From an uncultured Pseudomonadota bacterium (GTDB lineage Bacteria > Pseudomonadota > Gammaproteobacteria > Steroidobacterales > Woeseiaceae), in the NCBI GenBank assembly GCA_913055625.1, contig CAJXJW010000002.1, positions 434,001-498,000 on the forward strand: a stretch of DNA of 64,000 nucleotides. Reading direction: 5' to 3'. Made by a program: the position numbers and the translations under genes. Below the pieces are notes generated by a model that was given only the letters and a program-made list of their open reading frames with translations, had not been told where the DNA came from and made no database searches. Of this stretch, positions 8,942 through 17,427 are shown one piece after another; the stretch's first letter is position 1, and the number at the start of each line of letters is the position of its first letter.

Positions 8942-9913
8942 ATGTCAGATCGACTTATCGAAAACACTGCCGCCGACGTGCGCCGCGCCGCCAAAGCGCT
9001 GGCACCACACGTTCGCCGGACGCCGCTCGTGTTTGCGCCACGGCTCAGCGAAATCACGGGCGCGCGCGTGCATCTGAAGCTCGAGAACCTGCAGCACACG
9101 GGCTCGTTCAAGTACCGCGGCGCGTGCAATCGCCTTCTCGCGATGGACGCGGCCACGCGCGGGGCGGGTGTCGTGGCAGCGTCCAGCGGCAATCACGGTG
9201 CGGCCGTCGCGCGCGCGGCCGGGGAGCTCGGCATTCGCGCCATCGTGTTCGTTCCGCAGGGCACGTCAGCGGTCAAGGCGGACGCGATCCGGGCCGGCGG
9301 CGCGGACCTCAGGGAATTCGGCACGGACGGTCTCGACACCGAGCAACACGCCCGCGACTACGCCGACCGGAACGGCATGGTGTACGTCTCGCCGTATAAC
9401 GACCCCGCCGTTATTGCCGGCCAGGGGACCTGCGGCCTGGAGATTGCGCGTGACCTCGACGCGGTGCGGGCGTTGTTCGTCGCCGTGGGTGGCGGCGGCC
9501 TCATCGGCGGCATCGGGAGTGTCTTCCGCGACGCCGGGCGGCCGGCGCGCATCATCGGCTGCCAGCCGGCGGCCTCACCGGTCATGGCGGAGTCGGTAGC
9601 GGCGGGGCGCATCGTCGATCGCGAGAGCGGCCCGACCCTGTCGGACGGCACGGCGGGCGGCATCGAGCCGGGCGCGATCACGTTCGAACTGTGCCGCTCT
9701 GTCGTGGACGAGTACCACCTGGTGGAGGAACGCGACATCGCGGCCGCGATGCGGCAGGTCATCGATACCGAGCACCAGCTGATCGAGGGCGCGGCCGGCG
9801 TGGCGGTCGCCGCCTGCCTCGCGATGGCGCCGGAATTCGCCGGGGAGGACGTCGCCATCGTCATCTGCGGTGCGAACATCAGCCGCGCCACGCTGCGGGC
9901 CGTGCTCGACTGA
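8942..9913 (+). CDS. PLP-dependent threonine/serine dehydratase-like enzyme (fold type II)
   Basis: 323 aa, the length of catabolic threonine dehydratases and 3-hydroxyaspartate/phenylserine dehydratases, without the C-terminal ACT regulatory domains of IlvA. The PLP lysine is K57 in TGSFKYRGA; the phosphate/substrate loop SSGNHG and the cofactor-binding VGGGGLIGG are present. It starts 6 bp after the tamB stop and may be read through from it, although the function is unrelated. The reaction is probably elimination of water and ammonia from a beta-hydroxy amino acid; which amino acid cannot be told from sequence. Its stop is followed within 33 bp by the stop of a convergent gene. Confidence 0.8.
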   Translation: MSDRLIENTAADVRRAAKALAPHVRRTPLVFAPRLSEITGARVHLKLENLQHTGSFKYRGACNRLLAMDAATRGAGVVAASSGNHGAAVARAAGELGIRAIVFVPQGTSAVKADAIRAGGADLREFGTDGLDTEQHARDYADRNGMVYVSPYNDPAVIAGQGTCGLEIARDLDAVRALFVAVGGGGLIGGIGSVFRDAGRPARIIGCQPAASPVMAESVAAGRIVDRESGPTLSDGTAGGIEPGAITFELCRSVVDEYHLVEERDIAAAMRQVIDTEHQLIEGAAGVAVAACLAMAPEFAGEDVAIVICGANISRATLRAVLD

Positions 9914-9946
9914 ACGCGGCGCCCTGGCCCGAGCCGGGCCGGCCGA

Positions 9947-10567
9947 TCAGTCCGCAGACAGCTCGAGGACGCGCCGGGCGGCCTCCGGCAGCGATTCGCC
10001 GAAGCTGATCAGGCCCTCGTCGTGCCCGGCCATCACGGCGACACCGTCGTTGCGAAACGGCGTCTCGCGCCACAGCCGGCCGAATTCCCGTGCCATCTCC
10101 GGTGTGCCGTATGCAACCTCGGCGCGCGTCGTCGGCAGCCTGTCGCGCAATGCGTCCCACAACGGGCGGCTGTGGACGTGCACGACGGCGTTAATGCGCT
10201 CGCTCAGCGCGTAGATCGCCGCGTGCGTCATCGCCTCGGACGAAGCCTGCACCGGTCCGTGACAGACGATCCGGTTTCCGTCGATATCCGCTTCCGTCAC
10301 CAGCGCGTAGTGTTCGCCGCCCGTCTCGGCAAGGTGCCCGGTCTGCGTGCCGGAAATGATGAACTCGCCGGCACGCGGTGCACGGATGCTGATATTGCCG
10401 AAGCCGACGCCGAGGTCCGGGTAGTGGCCGACGAGGCCGGCCGCGTACAGCTTGCGGCGCCACGTGTCGAGCAGGCGCACGGCCGCAGCGTCCGGCGCCG
10501 GGCCGGGCCGCCAGTCGCTCTGGTACTTGACGTAGCCTTCGTCGATGTCGATTGGCGACCCGGACAT
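9947..10567 (-). CDS. Class II aldolase/adducin-family protein in an mtnA operon (candidate MTRu-1-P dehydratase or 5-deoxy-pentulose-P aldolase)
   Basis: 206 aa. The class II aldolase fold is shown by GFGNISIR, SSEAMTHAAIYAL, the metal-binding VVHVHSRPLWDAL (two His), and a third His in GHDEGLISFGE. It lies 5 bp downstream of mtnA in the same operon. In known pathways an MtnA product is either dehydrated by MtnB (methionine salvage; same fold) or cleaved by Ald2/DrdA (DHAP shunt; same fold). No mtnC, mtnD or mtnK is seen nearby. The substrate-loop segment SGTQTGHLAETGGEHYALV differs from what I expect of a classical MtnB, so the exact reaction is left open. Confidence 0.7.
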   Translation of the reverse strand: MSGSPIDIDEGYVKYQSDWRPGPAPDAAAVRLLDTWRRKLYAAGLVGHYPDLGVGFGNISIRAPRAGEFIISGTQTGHLAETGGEHYALVTEADIDGNRIVCHGPVQASSEAMTHAAIYALSERINAVVHVHSRPLWDALRDRLPTTRAEVAYGTPEMAREFGRLWRETPFRNDGVAVMAGHDEGLISFGESLPEAARRVLELSAD

Positions 10568-10572
10568 GTGCG

Positions 10573-11661
10573 TCAGGCTCCCGCGAGGTCGGGGAACAGC
10601 GAACGAAGGCCTGCCTCGCTCGCGGCGCACACGCCGCGCTCGGTGATCAGGCCGGTGACGAGCCGCGCCGGCGTCACGTCGAACGCGGGATTGCGCGCCG
10701 GCGTCCCGTCCGCCGTCGTGCGTACCGTGACCGTCTCGCCGTTGTAACGTCCGGCGACGTGCGTTACCTCGGCCGCGTCGCGCTCCTCGATCGGGATCCG
10801 GCCGACGCCCGCGTCCAGCGACCAGTCCACCGTCGTCGACGGCAGCGCCACGTAGAACGGGACGCCGTTGTCGCGCGCCGCCAGCGCCTTGAGGTAAGTG
10901 CCGATCTTGTTCGCGACATCGCCGTTCCGCGCGGTCCGGTCGGTGCCGGTGATGACGAGGTCGACCTCGCCGTTCTGCATCAGGTGCCCGCCTGCGTTGT
11001 CGACGATCAGGGTGTGCGGCACGCCGCGTCGCGCGAGTTCCCAGGCCGTAAGCTGTGAACCCTGGCTGCGCGGCCGGGTTTCGTCCACCCAGACGTGCAC
11101 GTCGATGCCGGCACGGTGCGCGAGGTACACGGGTGCCGTCGCGGTGCCCCAGTTGACGGTCGCGAGGGCGCCGGCGTTGCAATGCGTGAGCACGTGGACC
11201 GGGCCGGGACGGCGCGCCGCCACCGCCTCGATCAGCGGCAGGCCCGCGCGGCCGATGCCGAGACAGATCTCGATGTCTTCGTCGCAGATCGCTTCCGCGT
11301 CCCGGCGTACGCGTCCCGGCAGGTCGTCGTCGGCCGACGACGCGAGGGCGCTGACGCGTTCGATCGCCCATCGGAGATTGACCGCCGTCGGCCGCGCCGC
11401 CAGCAACGACTCCGCCGCGCGCCCGACTTCGCGGGCGCCGCCGTGCAGCGCGGCGAGGTACAGGCTCCAGGCCGCGGTCGCGCCGATCAGCGGCGCGCCG
11501 CGCACCGCCATGTCGGCGATGGCGTCGTAACCGTCGCGCCAGCCGCGGAGATCGAGCACCCGGTAGTCGTGCGGCAGGTGGCGCTGGTCGATGACCTGCA
11601 CCGTGGCCGGGTCCTCGGGCGACAGCCAGATCGTGCGGAAGTCGTCGTCGCGTGTCTGCAT
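10573..11661 (-). CDS. mtnA: S-methyl-5-thioribose-1-phosphate isomerase family (MtnA)
   Basis: 362 aa. Family signatures are in order: DMAVRGAPLIGATAAW, the catalytic-Cys loop LTHCNAGALATV, DETRPRSQGSQLTAWEL, and the catalytic-Asp loop VITGTDRTARNGDVANKIGT. The enzyme converts methylthioribose-1-phosphate (or 5-deoxyribose-1-phosphate) to the ribulose form in the cytoplasm. It sits 18 bp downstream of folD and 5 bp upstream of a class II aldolase, so the three are probably one transcript. The translation initiation factor eIF2B-alpha paralogues lack this Cys/Asp pair, so the enzyme reading is firm. Confidence 0.92.
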   Translation of the reverse strand: MQTRDDDFRTIWLSPEDPATVQVIDQRHLPHDYRVLDLRGWRDGYDAIADMAVRGAPLIGATAAWSLYLAALHGGAREVGRAAESLLAARPTAVNLRWAIERVSALASSADDDLPGRVRRDAEAICDEDIEICLGIGRAGLPLIEAVAARRPGPVHVLTHCNAGALATVNWGTATAPVYLAHRAGIDVHVWVDETRPRSQGSQLTAWELARRGVPHTLIVDNAGGHLMQNGEVDLVITGTDRTARNGDVANKIGTYLKALAARDNGVPFYVALPSTTVDWSLDAGVGRIPIEERDAAEVTHVAGRYNGETVTVRTTADGTPARNPAFDVTPARLVTGLITERGVCAASEAGLRSLFPDLAGA

Positions 11662-11679
11662 CGGGTCAGCCGCGCGGCG

Positions 11680-12576
11680 TCAGTCCCCGATGCCGGCCGA
11701 CAGTTTTGCAGCCCGCAACGTGTTCGACATCAGCATGATGATCGTCATCGGCCCGACGCCGCCCGGCACCGGCGTGACGGCGCTCGCCCGTGCGAGCGCG
11801 CCGTCGAAGTCCACGTCGCCCGTCAGGCGCGACCGCGATTCGCCGCCTTCCGTGACCTCGACCCGGTTGATGCCGACATCGATGACGACGGCGCCGGGCT
11901 TGACCCAGTCGCCGCGGATCATTTCCGGCCGGCCGACCGCGGCGACCAGGATGTCGGCTTCCCGGCACAGCCCCGGGAGGTCCTCCGTGCGCGAGTGCGC
12001 GATCGTCACGGTCGCATTCGCGGCCAGGAGCAGGCTCGCCATCGGCTTGCCGACGATGTTCGAGCGGCCCACGACGACGGCGCGCTTGCCCGACAGGTCC
12101 TTGCCGACCTGGTCCTCGATCATCAGCATGCATCCGGCCGGCGTGCAGGGCACGAACGCATCGGCCGTGTCACCCGCGGCGAGCTTGCCGATGTTGATGT
12201 AATGAAACCCGTCCACGTCCTTCTCCGGAAGGATGGCCTGCGTGACGCGTTGTTCGTCGATGTGGTCCGGCAATGGCAGCTGAACGAGAATGCCGTGAAT
12301 GGCCGGGTCGCGATTCAGCGCTTCCACCATGGCCAGCACGTCGGCCTCCGACGTATCGGCCGGCAGACTGTGCTGCACGGAATGGAAACCGCAGCTCTCC
12401 GCGGTGCGCTTCTTGTTGCGCACGTAGACCTGGCTTGCCGGGTCTTCGCCGACGATGACGACGGCCAGCCCCGGTTGCAGGCCGTGCTGCTCCTTGAGCG
12501 CGCCGGTGGCGGAGGATATGCGTGTCGCGAGTTCGGCGGCCTTGGCCTTGCCGTCGATTCGTGCGCCGTGGGTCAT
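11680..12576 (-). CDS. folD: FolD, bifunctional methylenetetrahydrofolate dehydrogenase/cyclohydrolase
   Basis: 298 aa. Visible landmarks are the catalytic [10 protein letters not shown] (Tyr and Lys), [35 protein letters not shown], the NADP-binding [11 protein letters not shown], and the terminal [12 protein letters not shown]. The enzyme interconverts 5,10-methylene-, methenyl- and 10-formyl-tetrahydrofolate in the cytoplasm. It is the first gene of the leftward folD-mtnA-aldolase group and is divergent from the acyltransferase at 12701. ATG 12576 has no strong ribosome-binding site but gives the usual length and N-terminus. Confidence 0.95.
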   Translation of the reverse strand: MTHGARIDGKAKAAELATRISSATGALKEQHGLQPGLAVVIVGEDPASQVYVRNKKRTAESCGFHSVQHSLPADTSEADVLAMVEALNRDPAIHGILVQLPLPDHIDEQRVTQAILPEKDVDGFHYINIGKLAAGDTADAFVPCTPAGCMLMIEDQVGKDLSGKRAVVVGRSNIVGKPMASLLLAANATVTIAHSRTEDLPGLCREADILVAAVGRPEMIRGDWVKPGAVVIDVGINRVEVTEGGESRSRLTGDVDFDGALARASAVTPVPGGVGPMTIIMLMSNTLRAAKLSAGIGD

Positions 12577-12700
12577 CGATACGGGATCCGGGAGACAGGA
12601 GCCGGGGATGGTACCGTCGGGGTCGGACCGGGTAAACCGGTGCGCCGGGACCCCGGGCGGGTACAATGGCCGGCGTGTCAGCCGTTCACGGAACAAGCCG

Positions 12701-13615
12701 TTGAAAGCCTTTCTGCGCAACTTGCGCGGTATCGCCATCTTCTCCGCGCTGACCGCGAACACGCTGTTCTGGTTTACCCCGCTTTTTCTGCTCGCGATCG
12801 TCAAATTGCTGCTGCCGGTACCCGCGGTCCGGCGCGGCTTGACGCGGGTATTGATGGCGATCGGAGAGAACTGGGTGGCGGTCAACCAGCGCATCCTCGC
12901 CGGCAGCGGCGCGATGCGTTGGCGCGCGGACGGGATCGACACGCTGCGCCCCGACGGGTGGTACCTCGTCGTCGCGAACCACCAGACGTGGGTGGACATC
13001 CTCGTGCTGCAGTCGGTGCTGAACCGGCGCATCCCGTTCCTCAAGTTCTTCATCAAGCAGGAGCTCGTCTGGTTCCCGGTGCTCGGCGTCGCATGGTGGG
13101 CACTGGACATGCCGTTCATGAAGCGCCATTCGCCGTCGTATCTCGCGAAGCACCCGGACAAGAAGGGCAAGGACCTGGAAGCGACCCGCAAGGCGTGCGA
13201 GAAGTTTCGCCAGACCCCGACGTCGGTCATCAATTTCGTCGAGGGCACCCGCTTCAGCGAGGCGAAGCGGGTCGCGCGCCAGTCGCCGTTCCGCTACCTG
13301 TTGAAACCCCGCGCCGGTGGCATCGCGGTGGCCCTCGGCTCGATGGGCGAACTCTTCGATCACGTCCTGGACGTCACGATCGTGTACCCGGACGGCGTGC
13401 CGCGTTTCTGGGGCATGTGCTGCGGCGACCGCGTCGTGCCGGTCGTCGACGTCGTCGTGCGCGACATCGACCCGGCGTTGTGTCGCGGCGACTACGAAGG
13501 CGACCGCGAGTTTCGCCGTACGGTGCATGCCTGGCTGGGCGACCTGTGGCGCGAAAAGGACGCGCGGATCGAGGCACTACGGCCGGATTCGCGTTCCGGC
13601 GTGCCCGTGACGTAA
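12701..13615 (+). CDS. YihG-like lysophospholipid acyltransferase (PlsC superfamily)
   Basis: 304 aa, close to the E. coli YihG length. Two hydrophobic segments at the N-terminus ([20 protein letters not shown]) precede the acyltransferase core: the HX4D box is NHQTWVDI, followed by [13 protein letters not shown] and the glycerol-phosphate-binding VEGTRFSE. It acylates 1-acyl-glycerol-3-phosphate or a lysophospholipid at the inner membrane. No ATG is available at the correct site; TTG 12701 begins the conserved protein and follows a GGAA. TACAAT at 12662-12667 is a plausible -10. The 3' end runs close to the next small gene (31 bp). Confidence 0.85.
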   Translation: MKAFLRNLRGIAIFSALTANTLFWFTPLFLLAIVKLLLPVPAVRRGLTRVLMAIGENWVAVNQRILAGSGAMRWRADGIDTLRPDGWYLVVANHQTWVDILVLQSVLNRRIPFLKFFIKQELVWFPVLGVAWWALDMPFMKRHSPSYLAKHPDKKGKDLEATRKACEKFRQTPTSVINFVEGTRFSEAKRVARQSPFRYLLKPRAGGIAVALGSMGELFDHVLDVTIVYPDGVPRFWGMCCGDRVVPVVDVVVRDIDPALCRGDYEGDREFRRTVHAWLGDLWREKDARIEALRPDSRSGVPVT

Positions 13616-13646
13616 ACTGGGCTGCCCCGTTCGCGGAGCGCAGGAA

Positions 13647-14018
13647 ATGCCCAAGGGTCGCGTTTACGATACCGTCGCCTTCGACGTTCGCGACAACGCC
13701 ATCATGCTGTTTTTCGCCGGCACGTCCGATACCGGTGAGATCGACGACTACGTCCTCCTGATGCGTGCTATCGAAGACGATTTCGACGAAACACTGACCA
13801 TCGAGCGCAACGAGACGCGCGTGGAGGTCAACGACCTTCTGAGATCGGCGCGACTCGTCGGCAACTGCCTGACGCTGGAGTTCAATGAGCCGGCGTCCGC
13901 GTTCGGCAATGCCAGGGAACTCAATCTCGTGTTCGACGAGACCGAGAACAATCTCGAGAATCTCGAAGCCGGCGCGTTCCGGGTTCTCGGAGATCGTCTC
14001 GTCGGCGGCGCCGCCTGA
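13647..14018 (+). CDS. Small soluble protein of unknown function (weak Imm10-like pattern)
   Basis: 123 aa, acidic, with no signal peptide or membrane segment. The order of features resembles immunity-protein-10-like domains: a strand, DDYVLLMRAIEDD, a charged TIERNETRVEVND, then RLVGNCLTLEFNEPA and ELNLVFDETENNLENL. I do not recognise a firm family, and the similarity is by eye only. ATG 13647 is preceded by GGAGCGCAGGAA. It lies between an acyltransferase and a GIY-YIG protein, 4 bp before the latter, so the two may be co-translated. Confidence 0.65.
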   Translation: MPKGRVYDTVAFDVRDNAIMLFFAGTSDTGEIDDYVLLMRAIEDDFDETLTIERNETRVEVNDLLRSARLVGNCLTLEFNEPASAFGNARELNLVFDETENNLENLEAGAFRVLGDRLVGGAA

Positions 14019-14022
14019 CCCG

Positions 14023-14304
14023 GTGGCCGGCGACTATTCGCTGTACCTGCTGCGTTGCGCCGACGACACGCTGTACACGGGGATTGCGCAGGACGTCGAT
14101 GCGCGCCTCGCGGCACACGAAAGCGGGCGCCACGGTGCGAAATACCTGCGCGGCAGGGCGCCACTGACAATCGTGTTCAGACAGGTGGTCGGCGACCGGG
14201 CGCATGCGCAGCGCGTGGAAAGCCGCGTGAAGCGCCTGCCGCGCACGCGCAAGCTCGCGCTCATCGCGGGCCGGCTGACGCTGGCGGAACTCGACACCGG
14301 CTGA
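14023..14304 (+). CDS. GIY-YIG nuclease-superfamily protein (YhbQ/URI type)
   Basis: 93 aa from GTG 14023, the size of single-domain GIY-YIG proteins. The motif appears as YSLYLLRCADDTLYTGIA (the GIY-YIG equivalent spans Y-L and Y-T-G), then the conserved Arg in DARLAAHESG, GAKYLRGRAPL, and a C-terminal region rich in Arg. The function of YhbQ-type proteins is poorly defined; nuclease activity on structured DNA is reported for relatives. It starts 4 bp after the preceding small gene and ends 1 bp before the stop of the convergent hydrolase gene. Confidence 0.85.
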   Translation: MAGDYSLYLLRCADDTLYTGIAQDVDARLAAHESGRHGAKYLRGRAPLTIVFRQVVGDRAHAQRVESRVKRLPRTRKLALIAGRLTLAELDTG

Positions 14305-14305
14305 T

Positions 14306-15355
14306 TCACGCGTCCGGTGGCGGGGCACTCTGCAGCGGCATCGGTACACCGAATTCCGGCAGGTAGATTCGCGCGTCCCGATCCCATTGCTGGCGCATCT
14401 CCCGCAGCGTGCGGGCGGTCTCGGCGAAGTCATCCAGCAGCTTAGGGGCGAGGCGAATGTCGCCGAAGGGCCGGGTGTAGTCGTCGAAATGCACGGGGAT
14501 GACGGTCGTCGCGCCGGTTGCGGTGACGGCGGCCTGCCAGTAGCGTTCGGAGTAGTCGCGACCCAGGCTTTCCAGCAATCCGACCCCGAGGAACACGGTG
14601 TCGACGTGGAGGTCGGCCAGTGCGGTGGCGCTGATGCCCGCACTGCCGAGGACCAGCGCGGTCCCCGTCGGGTGCGAAATCACGACGGCGAAACCGCCGC
14701 CGTCGCGATACGCCGATACCGGTGCCGGCGGCGACAGCGGCGCGTCGATCGTGCCGGCCAGCGGCACGCTGCCGCCCCAGCCGATCGGTGCGTGCGGCAT
14801 CGACAGCAGGCGCACCGTGAAGTTGCCGAACGTGAACTCCGCGTCGTCGTTGACGACGATGATCTGGTCGTCGGGAACGCCGGCGCCGCGGGCGATCATG
14901 GCGGATGAGTCGGAGCCCACGATCGAGGCGCCGGTGCGGTTTGCAACGGCGCCGATGTCCATCGCGTGGTCGAAATGTGAATGCACCGGGATGATCACCG
15001 CGAGGCGACGGACCTCGTACTGATTGAGAAACCGGTTGATGCTCGCGACGTCGCTTGCGACGGGCCGGTCGAGGACGACATTGAAGAGGCCCGGCCGGGA
15101 GACGAAGCCGTCGATCAGGATCTGGGTCTCGCCGTCGTCGAACAGCAGCGTGGTGACACCGAACCACGTGACCGTCACGCCTTCGCCCGCCGCGATATCG
15201 CCGGGTGCCGGCGACAGCGGGACGTCGTCGAGCTCGACCCGGTCGCGCCACAGCAGCGTGACGATCAGCGCGAGTAGGGCGAAGACGGCAAGCAGGGCGG
15301 CGAACGCGCGCTCGAGAATGCGTCGTGCGCGCGCCAGCGGGTTTCGGGCCGGCAT
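14306..15355 (-). CDS. Membrane-anchored metallo-beta-lactamase-fold hydrolase
   Basis: 349 aa. One N-terminal membrane segment (FAALLAVFALLALIVTLLW) is followed by a UlaG/RomA-like MBL fold with VTWFGVTTLLFDDG, the metal motif VHSHFDHAMD (HxHxDH), and a late HFDDYTRP. The catalytic domain is likely periplasmic. Relatives include N-acyl-phosphatidylethanolamine phospholipase D-like and lactonase-like enzymes; the substrate is unknown. It starts 16 bp after the DUF819 gene stop, so co-transcription is likely. ATG 15355 was chosen; GTG 15364 is possible. Confidence 0.8.
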   Translation of the reverse strand: MPARNPLARARRILERAFAALLAVFALLALIVTLLWRDRVELDDVPLSPAPGDIAAGEGVTVTWFGVTTLLFDDGETQILIDGFVSRPGLFNVVLDRPVASDVASINRFLNQYEVRRLAVIIPVHSHFDHAMDIGAVANRTGASIVGSDSSAMIARGAGVPDDQIIVVNDDAEFTFGNFTVRLLSMPHAPIGWGGSVPLAGTIDAPLSPPAPVSAYRDGGGFAVVISHPTGTALVLGSAGISATALADLHVDTVFLGVGLLESLGRDYSERYWQAAVTATGATTVIPVHFDDYTRPFGDIRLAPKLLDDFAETARTLREMRQQWDRDARIYLPEFGVPMPLQSAPPPDA

Positions 15356-15371
15356 GTCGGCCACGTCGATG

Positions 15372-16580
15372 CTATTGGCCCGCGGCGATGCGCGCGAGGT
15401 GCCCGGCGAGCGGCGCCAGGTAGTTGCCCATCGCGTAGCCGAGCAGGGCCATGAGTATCGATGCCGGCACGAGGCCGGGCTTGTGGTGCGCGGCGACAAT
15501 CGGCGCGGATGCGGCCGCGCCGATATTGGCGGCTGACGCGATTGCGACGCTGTGCACGTCGACCCGGAATAGCCACGCGCCGGCGAGACAGAAGAGGCCG
15601 TGGATCGAGATCCAGATGAAAGCGCCCACGATGAACATCGGCGCCTGCTCGAGATCGGTGACCGACGCCCGCGCGCCCATGCCCGCGACGAAGACGTAGA
15701 CGAGCGCCGTGCCGATCGCCGTCGAGTTCGGCAGCCTGGAGACGGGCGTGACGGAGAGGCACAGCGCCAGCGTCGTCACGAGCAGGATACGAACCGTGGT
15801 TTCCGACAGCAGCGTCGCCAGGGTAGCCGACTGGCCCGCGATCCATGCGGCGATGCCAGGTGCCGCGGCGGCCCCGATCCAGGTCACGCCGACGACGACG
15901 GCGAACAGGAAAAGGTACTGCGGCATCGTCGGCGCCTTGTCATCCTCGACGAGCAGTTCCGCCGCTTCCTCCATCGAGGCGACGCGGTCGGTCGGCACAC
16001 GCGCCCAGCGGTTGAAACGGTCGGCAAAATCGCGCGACGCCAGCAGTATCGGCAGCCACACGAGGTAGACGGCGTTGTCGGCAATGACCGCGTAGCCGAA
16101 CTGCTCTTCCGACGTGCCCAGGATCTCCGCGGTCGCGGCCATGTTCGCCGTTCCGCCGATCCAGCTGCCGGCCAGTGCGCCGTAGCCTTTCCACGCATCG
16201 GGCGCGAGCCACGGGTGCACGATCGCGTACGCGACTGCGGCACCCACGATGACCCCGACCGTGCCCATCAACATGACCAGCACGCCCTTGCCCATCACGC
16301 GCACGATCGCCGGCACGTCGACCTTGATCAGCATGAAGACAATGAACGCGGGCAGCAGGTAGGTGCTGAGGCCGCCGTAGACCGGCGAGTCGGACGGTAT
16401 CACGTTCGTGTTGTTCAGGATGACCGGCGTCAGGTAGATGAACAACAGCGGCGGGACGTAGTTGAAGAACTTCCAGCGCGTGGTGACGGCGAGGAGAAAA
16501 AAGGCGGCGGCGACGATGCACAGGACGGCGAGCACGCCGATCGGCGAATGAATCAGGGCAGCGGTGTCGGAAGCGGGCAT
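15372..16580 (-). CDS. DUF819-family integral membrane protein
   Basis: 402 aa with about ten to eleven hydrophobic helices. The family signature is in the first half: LLFIYLTPVILNNTNVIP, GSWIGGTANMAATAEIL, GYAVIADNAVYLVWLPIL, and in the second half IASAANIGAAASAPIVAA. DUF819 proteins look like secondary transporters of unknown substrate. Upstream (16581-16675) a minus-strand TATACT at 16617-16612 could be its own -10. It precedes the MBL hydrolase in the same direction. Confidence 0.85.
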   Translation of the reverse strand: MPASDTAALIHSPIGVLAVLCIVAAAFFLLAVTTRWKFFNYVPPLLFIYLTPVILNNTNVIPSDSPVYGGLSTYLLPAFIVFMLIKVDVPAIVRVMGKGVLVMLMGTVGVIVGAAVAYAIVHPWLAPDAWKGYGALAGSWIGGTANMAATAEILGTSEEQFGYAVIADNAVYLVWLPILLASRDFADRFNRWARVPTDRVASMEEAAELLVEDDKAPTMPQYLFLFAVVVGVTWIGAAAAPGIAAWIAGQSATLATLLSETTVRILLVTTLALCLSVTPVSRLPNSTAIGTALVYVFVAGMGARASVTDLEQAPMFIVGAFIWISIHGLFCLAGAWLFRVDVHSVAIASAANIGAAASAPIVAAHHKPGLVPASILMALLGYAMGNYLAPLAGHLARIAAGQ

Positions 16581-16675
16581 CGCGTGTTCCCGGTAGCGTC
16601 GGATGGCTCGCAGTATAAGCCAGTGTGGCGCCGATTAACGCCCGGGCCCCGGATCGGGGCATGCCGCGAGGGCGC

Positions 16676-17383
16676 TCAGGAGAAGCTGATCTGTGCGGCG
16701 AAGTCCTTCCGGGCGTCCTCGCTCGTCAATCGTGCGTCGAGCAGGCGCGACCAGGCCGTGTCGATGTCGTCGACGGCACGCGGCGCCGCAGCGTGTCGCG
16801 CGACCCGCTCCGCCAGCCGACCGATCGTGATGACGTTCGCCGGCGGCGTGCCGCCAAACTCGACGGTGCCCGTGAAGACGACGAGGTTCAGGACCGGTGT
16901 GTCGCCGAGGACTTTCCGGAGCGCGCGGACCCGGCCCTCGTTCTGGATCAGCGGGTTCAGGAAGCGGCCGCGCCGTGCACCGTCGACGTACGCCCACTGC
17001 GCATCGTCCTGCCCGCCGGTGACCTTGCCGTGCCCGTGGACGGCCCGGATGCAGAGCAGGCCGCCGGTCGTCAGCAACGCGTGGTCGATGCGGGCGAGTC
17101 CGCCGTATGCGCCGGGCAGGATGGCGTCGTGAAGGACGTGCCGGCCGTGGGCCCGCAGCGTGCGCCGGATTCGCCAGCGGCCAAGCAGGCGGCCGGCCGC
17201 GTCCGTCGCGCGGCGTGTCAGCGCGCGGAACAACAGTGTCGCGAGCAGCGCACCGGCCACCGTGAACACGAAGGCCGACGGGCCGATGCCGGTGATGCCG
17301 GTCGGCACCGGCGTACCGTCGGCAGCCATGGCGGGCAGCGCCACGAGCGGCAGCCCGGTCAGCAATGTGCGAAGGATCGGCAT
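16676..17383 (-). CDS. NERD-domain membrane protein
   Basis: 235 aa. One N-terminal signal-like segment and one membrane segment (SAFVFTVAGALLATLLFRAL) are followed by a NERD (nuclease-related) domain: HDAILPG, IDHALLTTGGLLCIRAVHGHGKVTGG, then a QDDAQWAY strand and RVRALRKVLGD. The usual NERD lysine region is close to HGKVTG. NERD proteins are suspected DNA-processing or stress proteins, but most are uncharacterised. It is 44 bp downstream of the ABC ATPase gene. ATG 17383 was chosen because the hydrophobic N-terminus begins there. Confidence 0.75.
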   Translation of the reverse strand: MPILRTLLTGLPLVALPAMAADGTPVPTGITGIGPSAFVFTVAGALLATLLFRALTRRATDAAGRLLGRWRIRRTLRAHGRHVLHDAILPGAYGGLARIDHALLTTGGLLCIRAVHGHGKVTGGQDDAQWAYVDGARRGRFLNPLIQNEGRVRALRKVLGDTPVLNLVVFTGTVEFGGTPPANVITIGRLAERVARHAAAPRAVDDIDTAWSRLLDARLTSEDARKDFAAQISFS

Positions 17384-17427
17384 GAGCGCATCGTAGCCGG
17401 GACCGCGCGTCCCGGCCTTGCCGCGTG

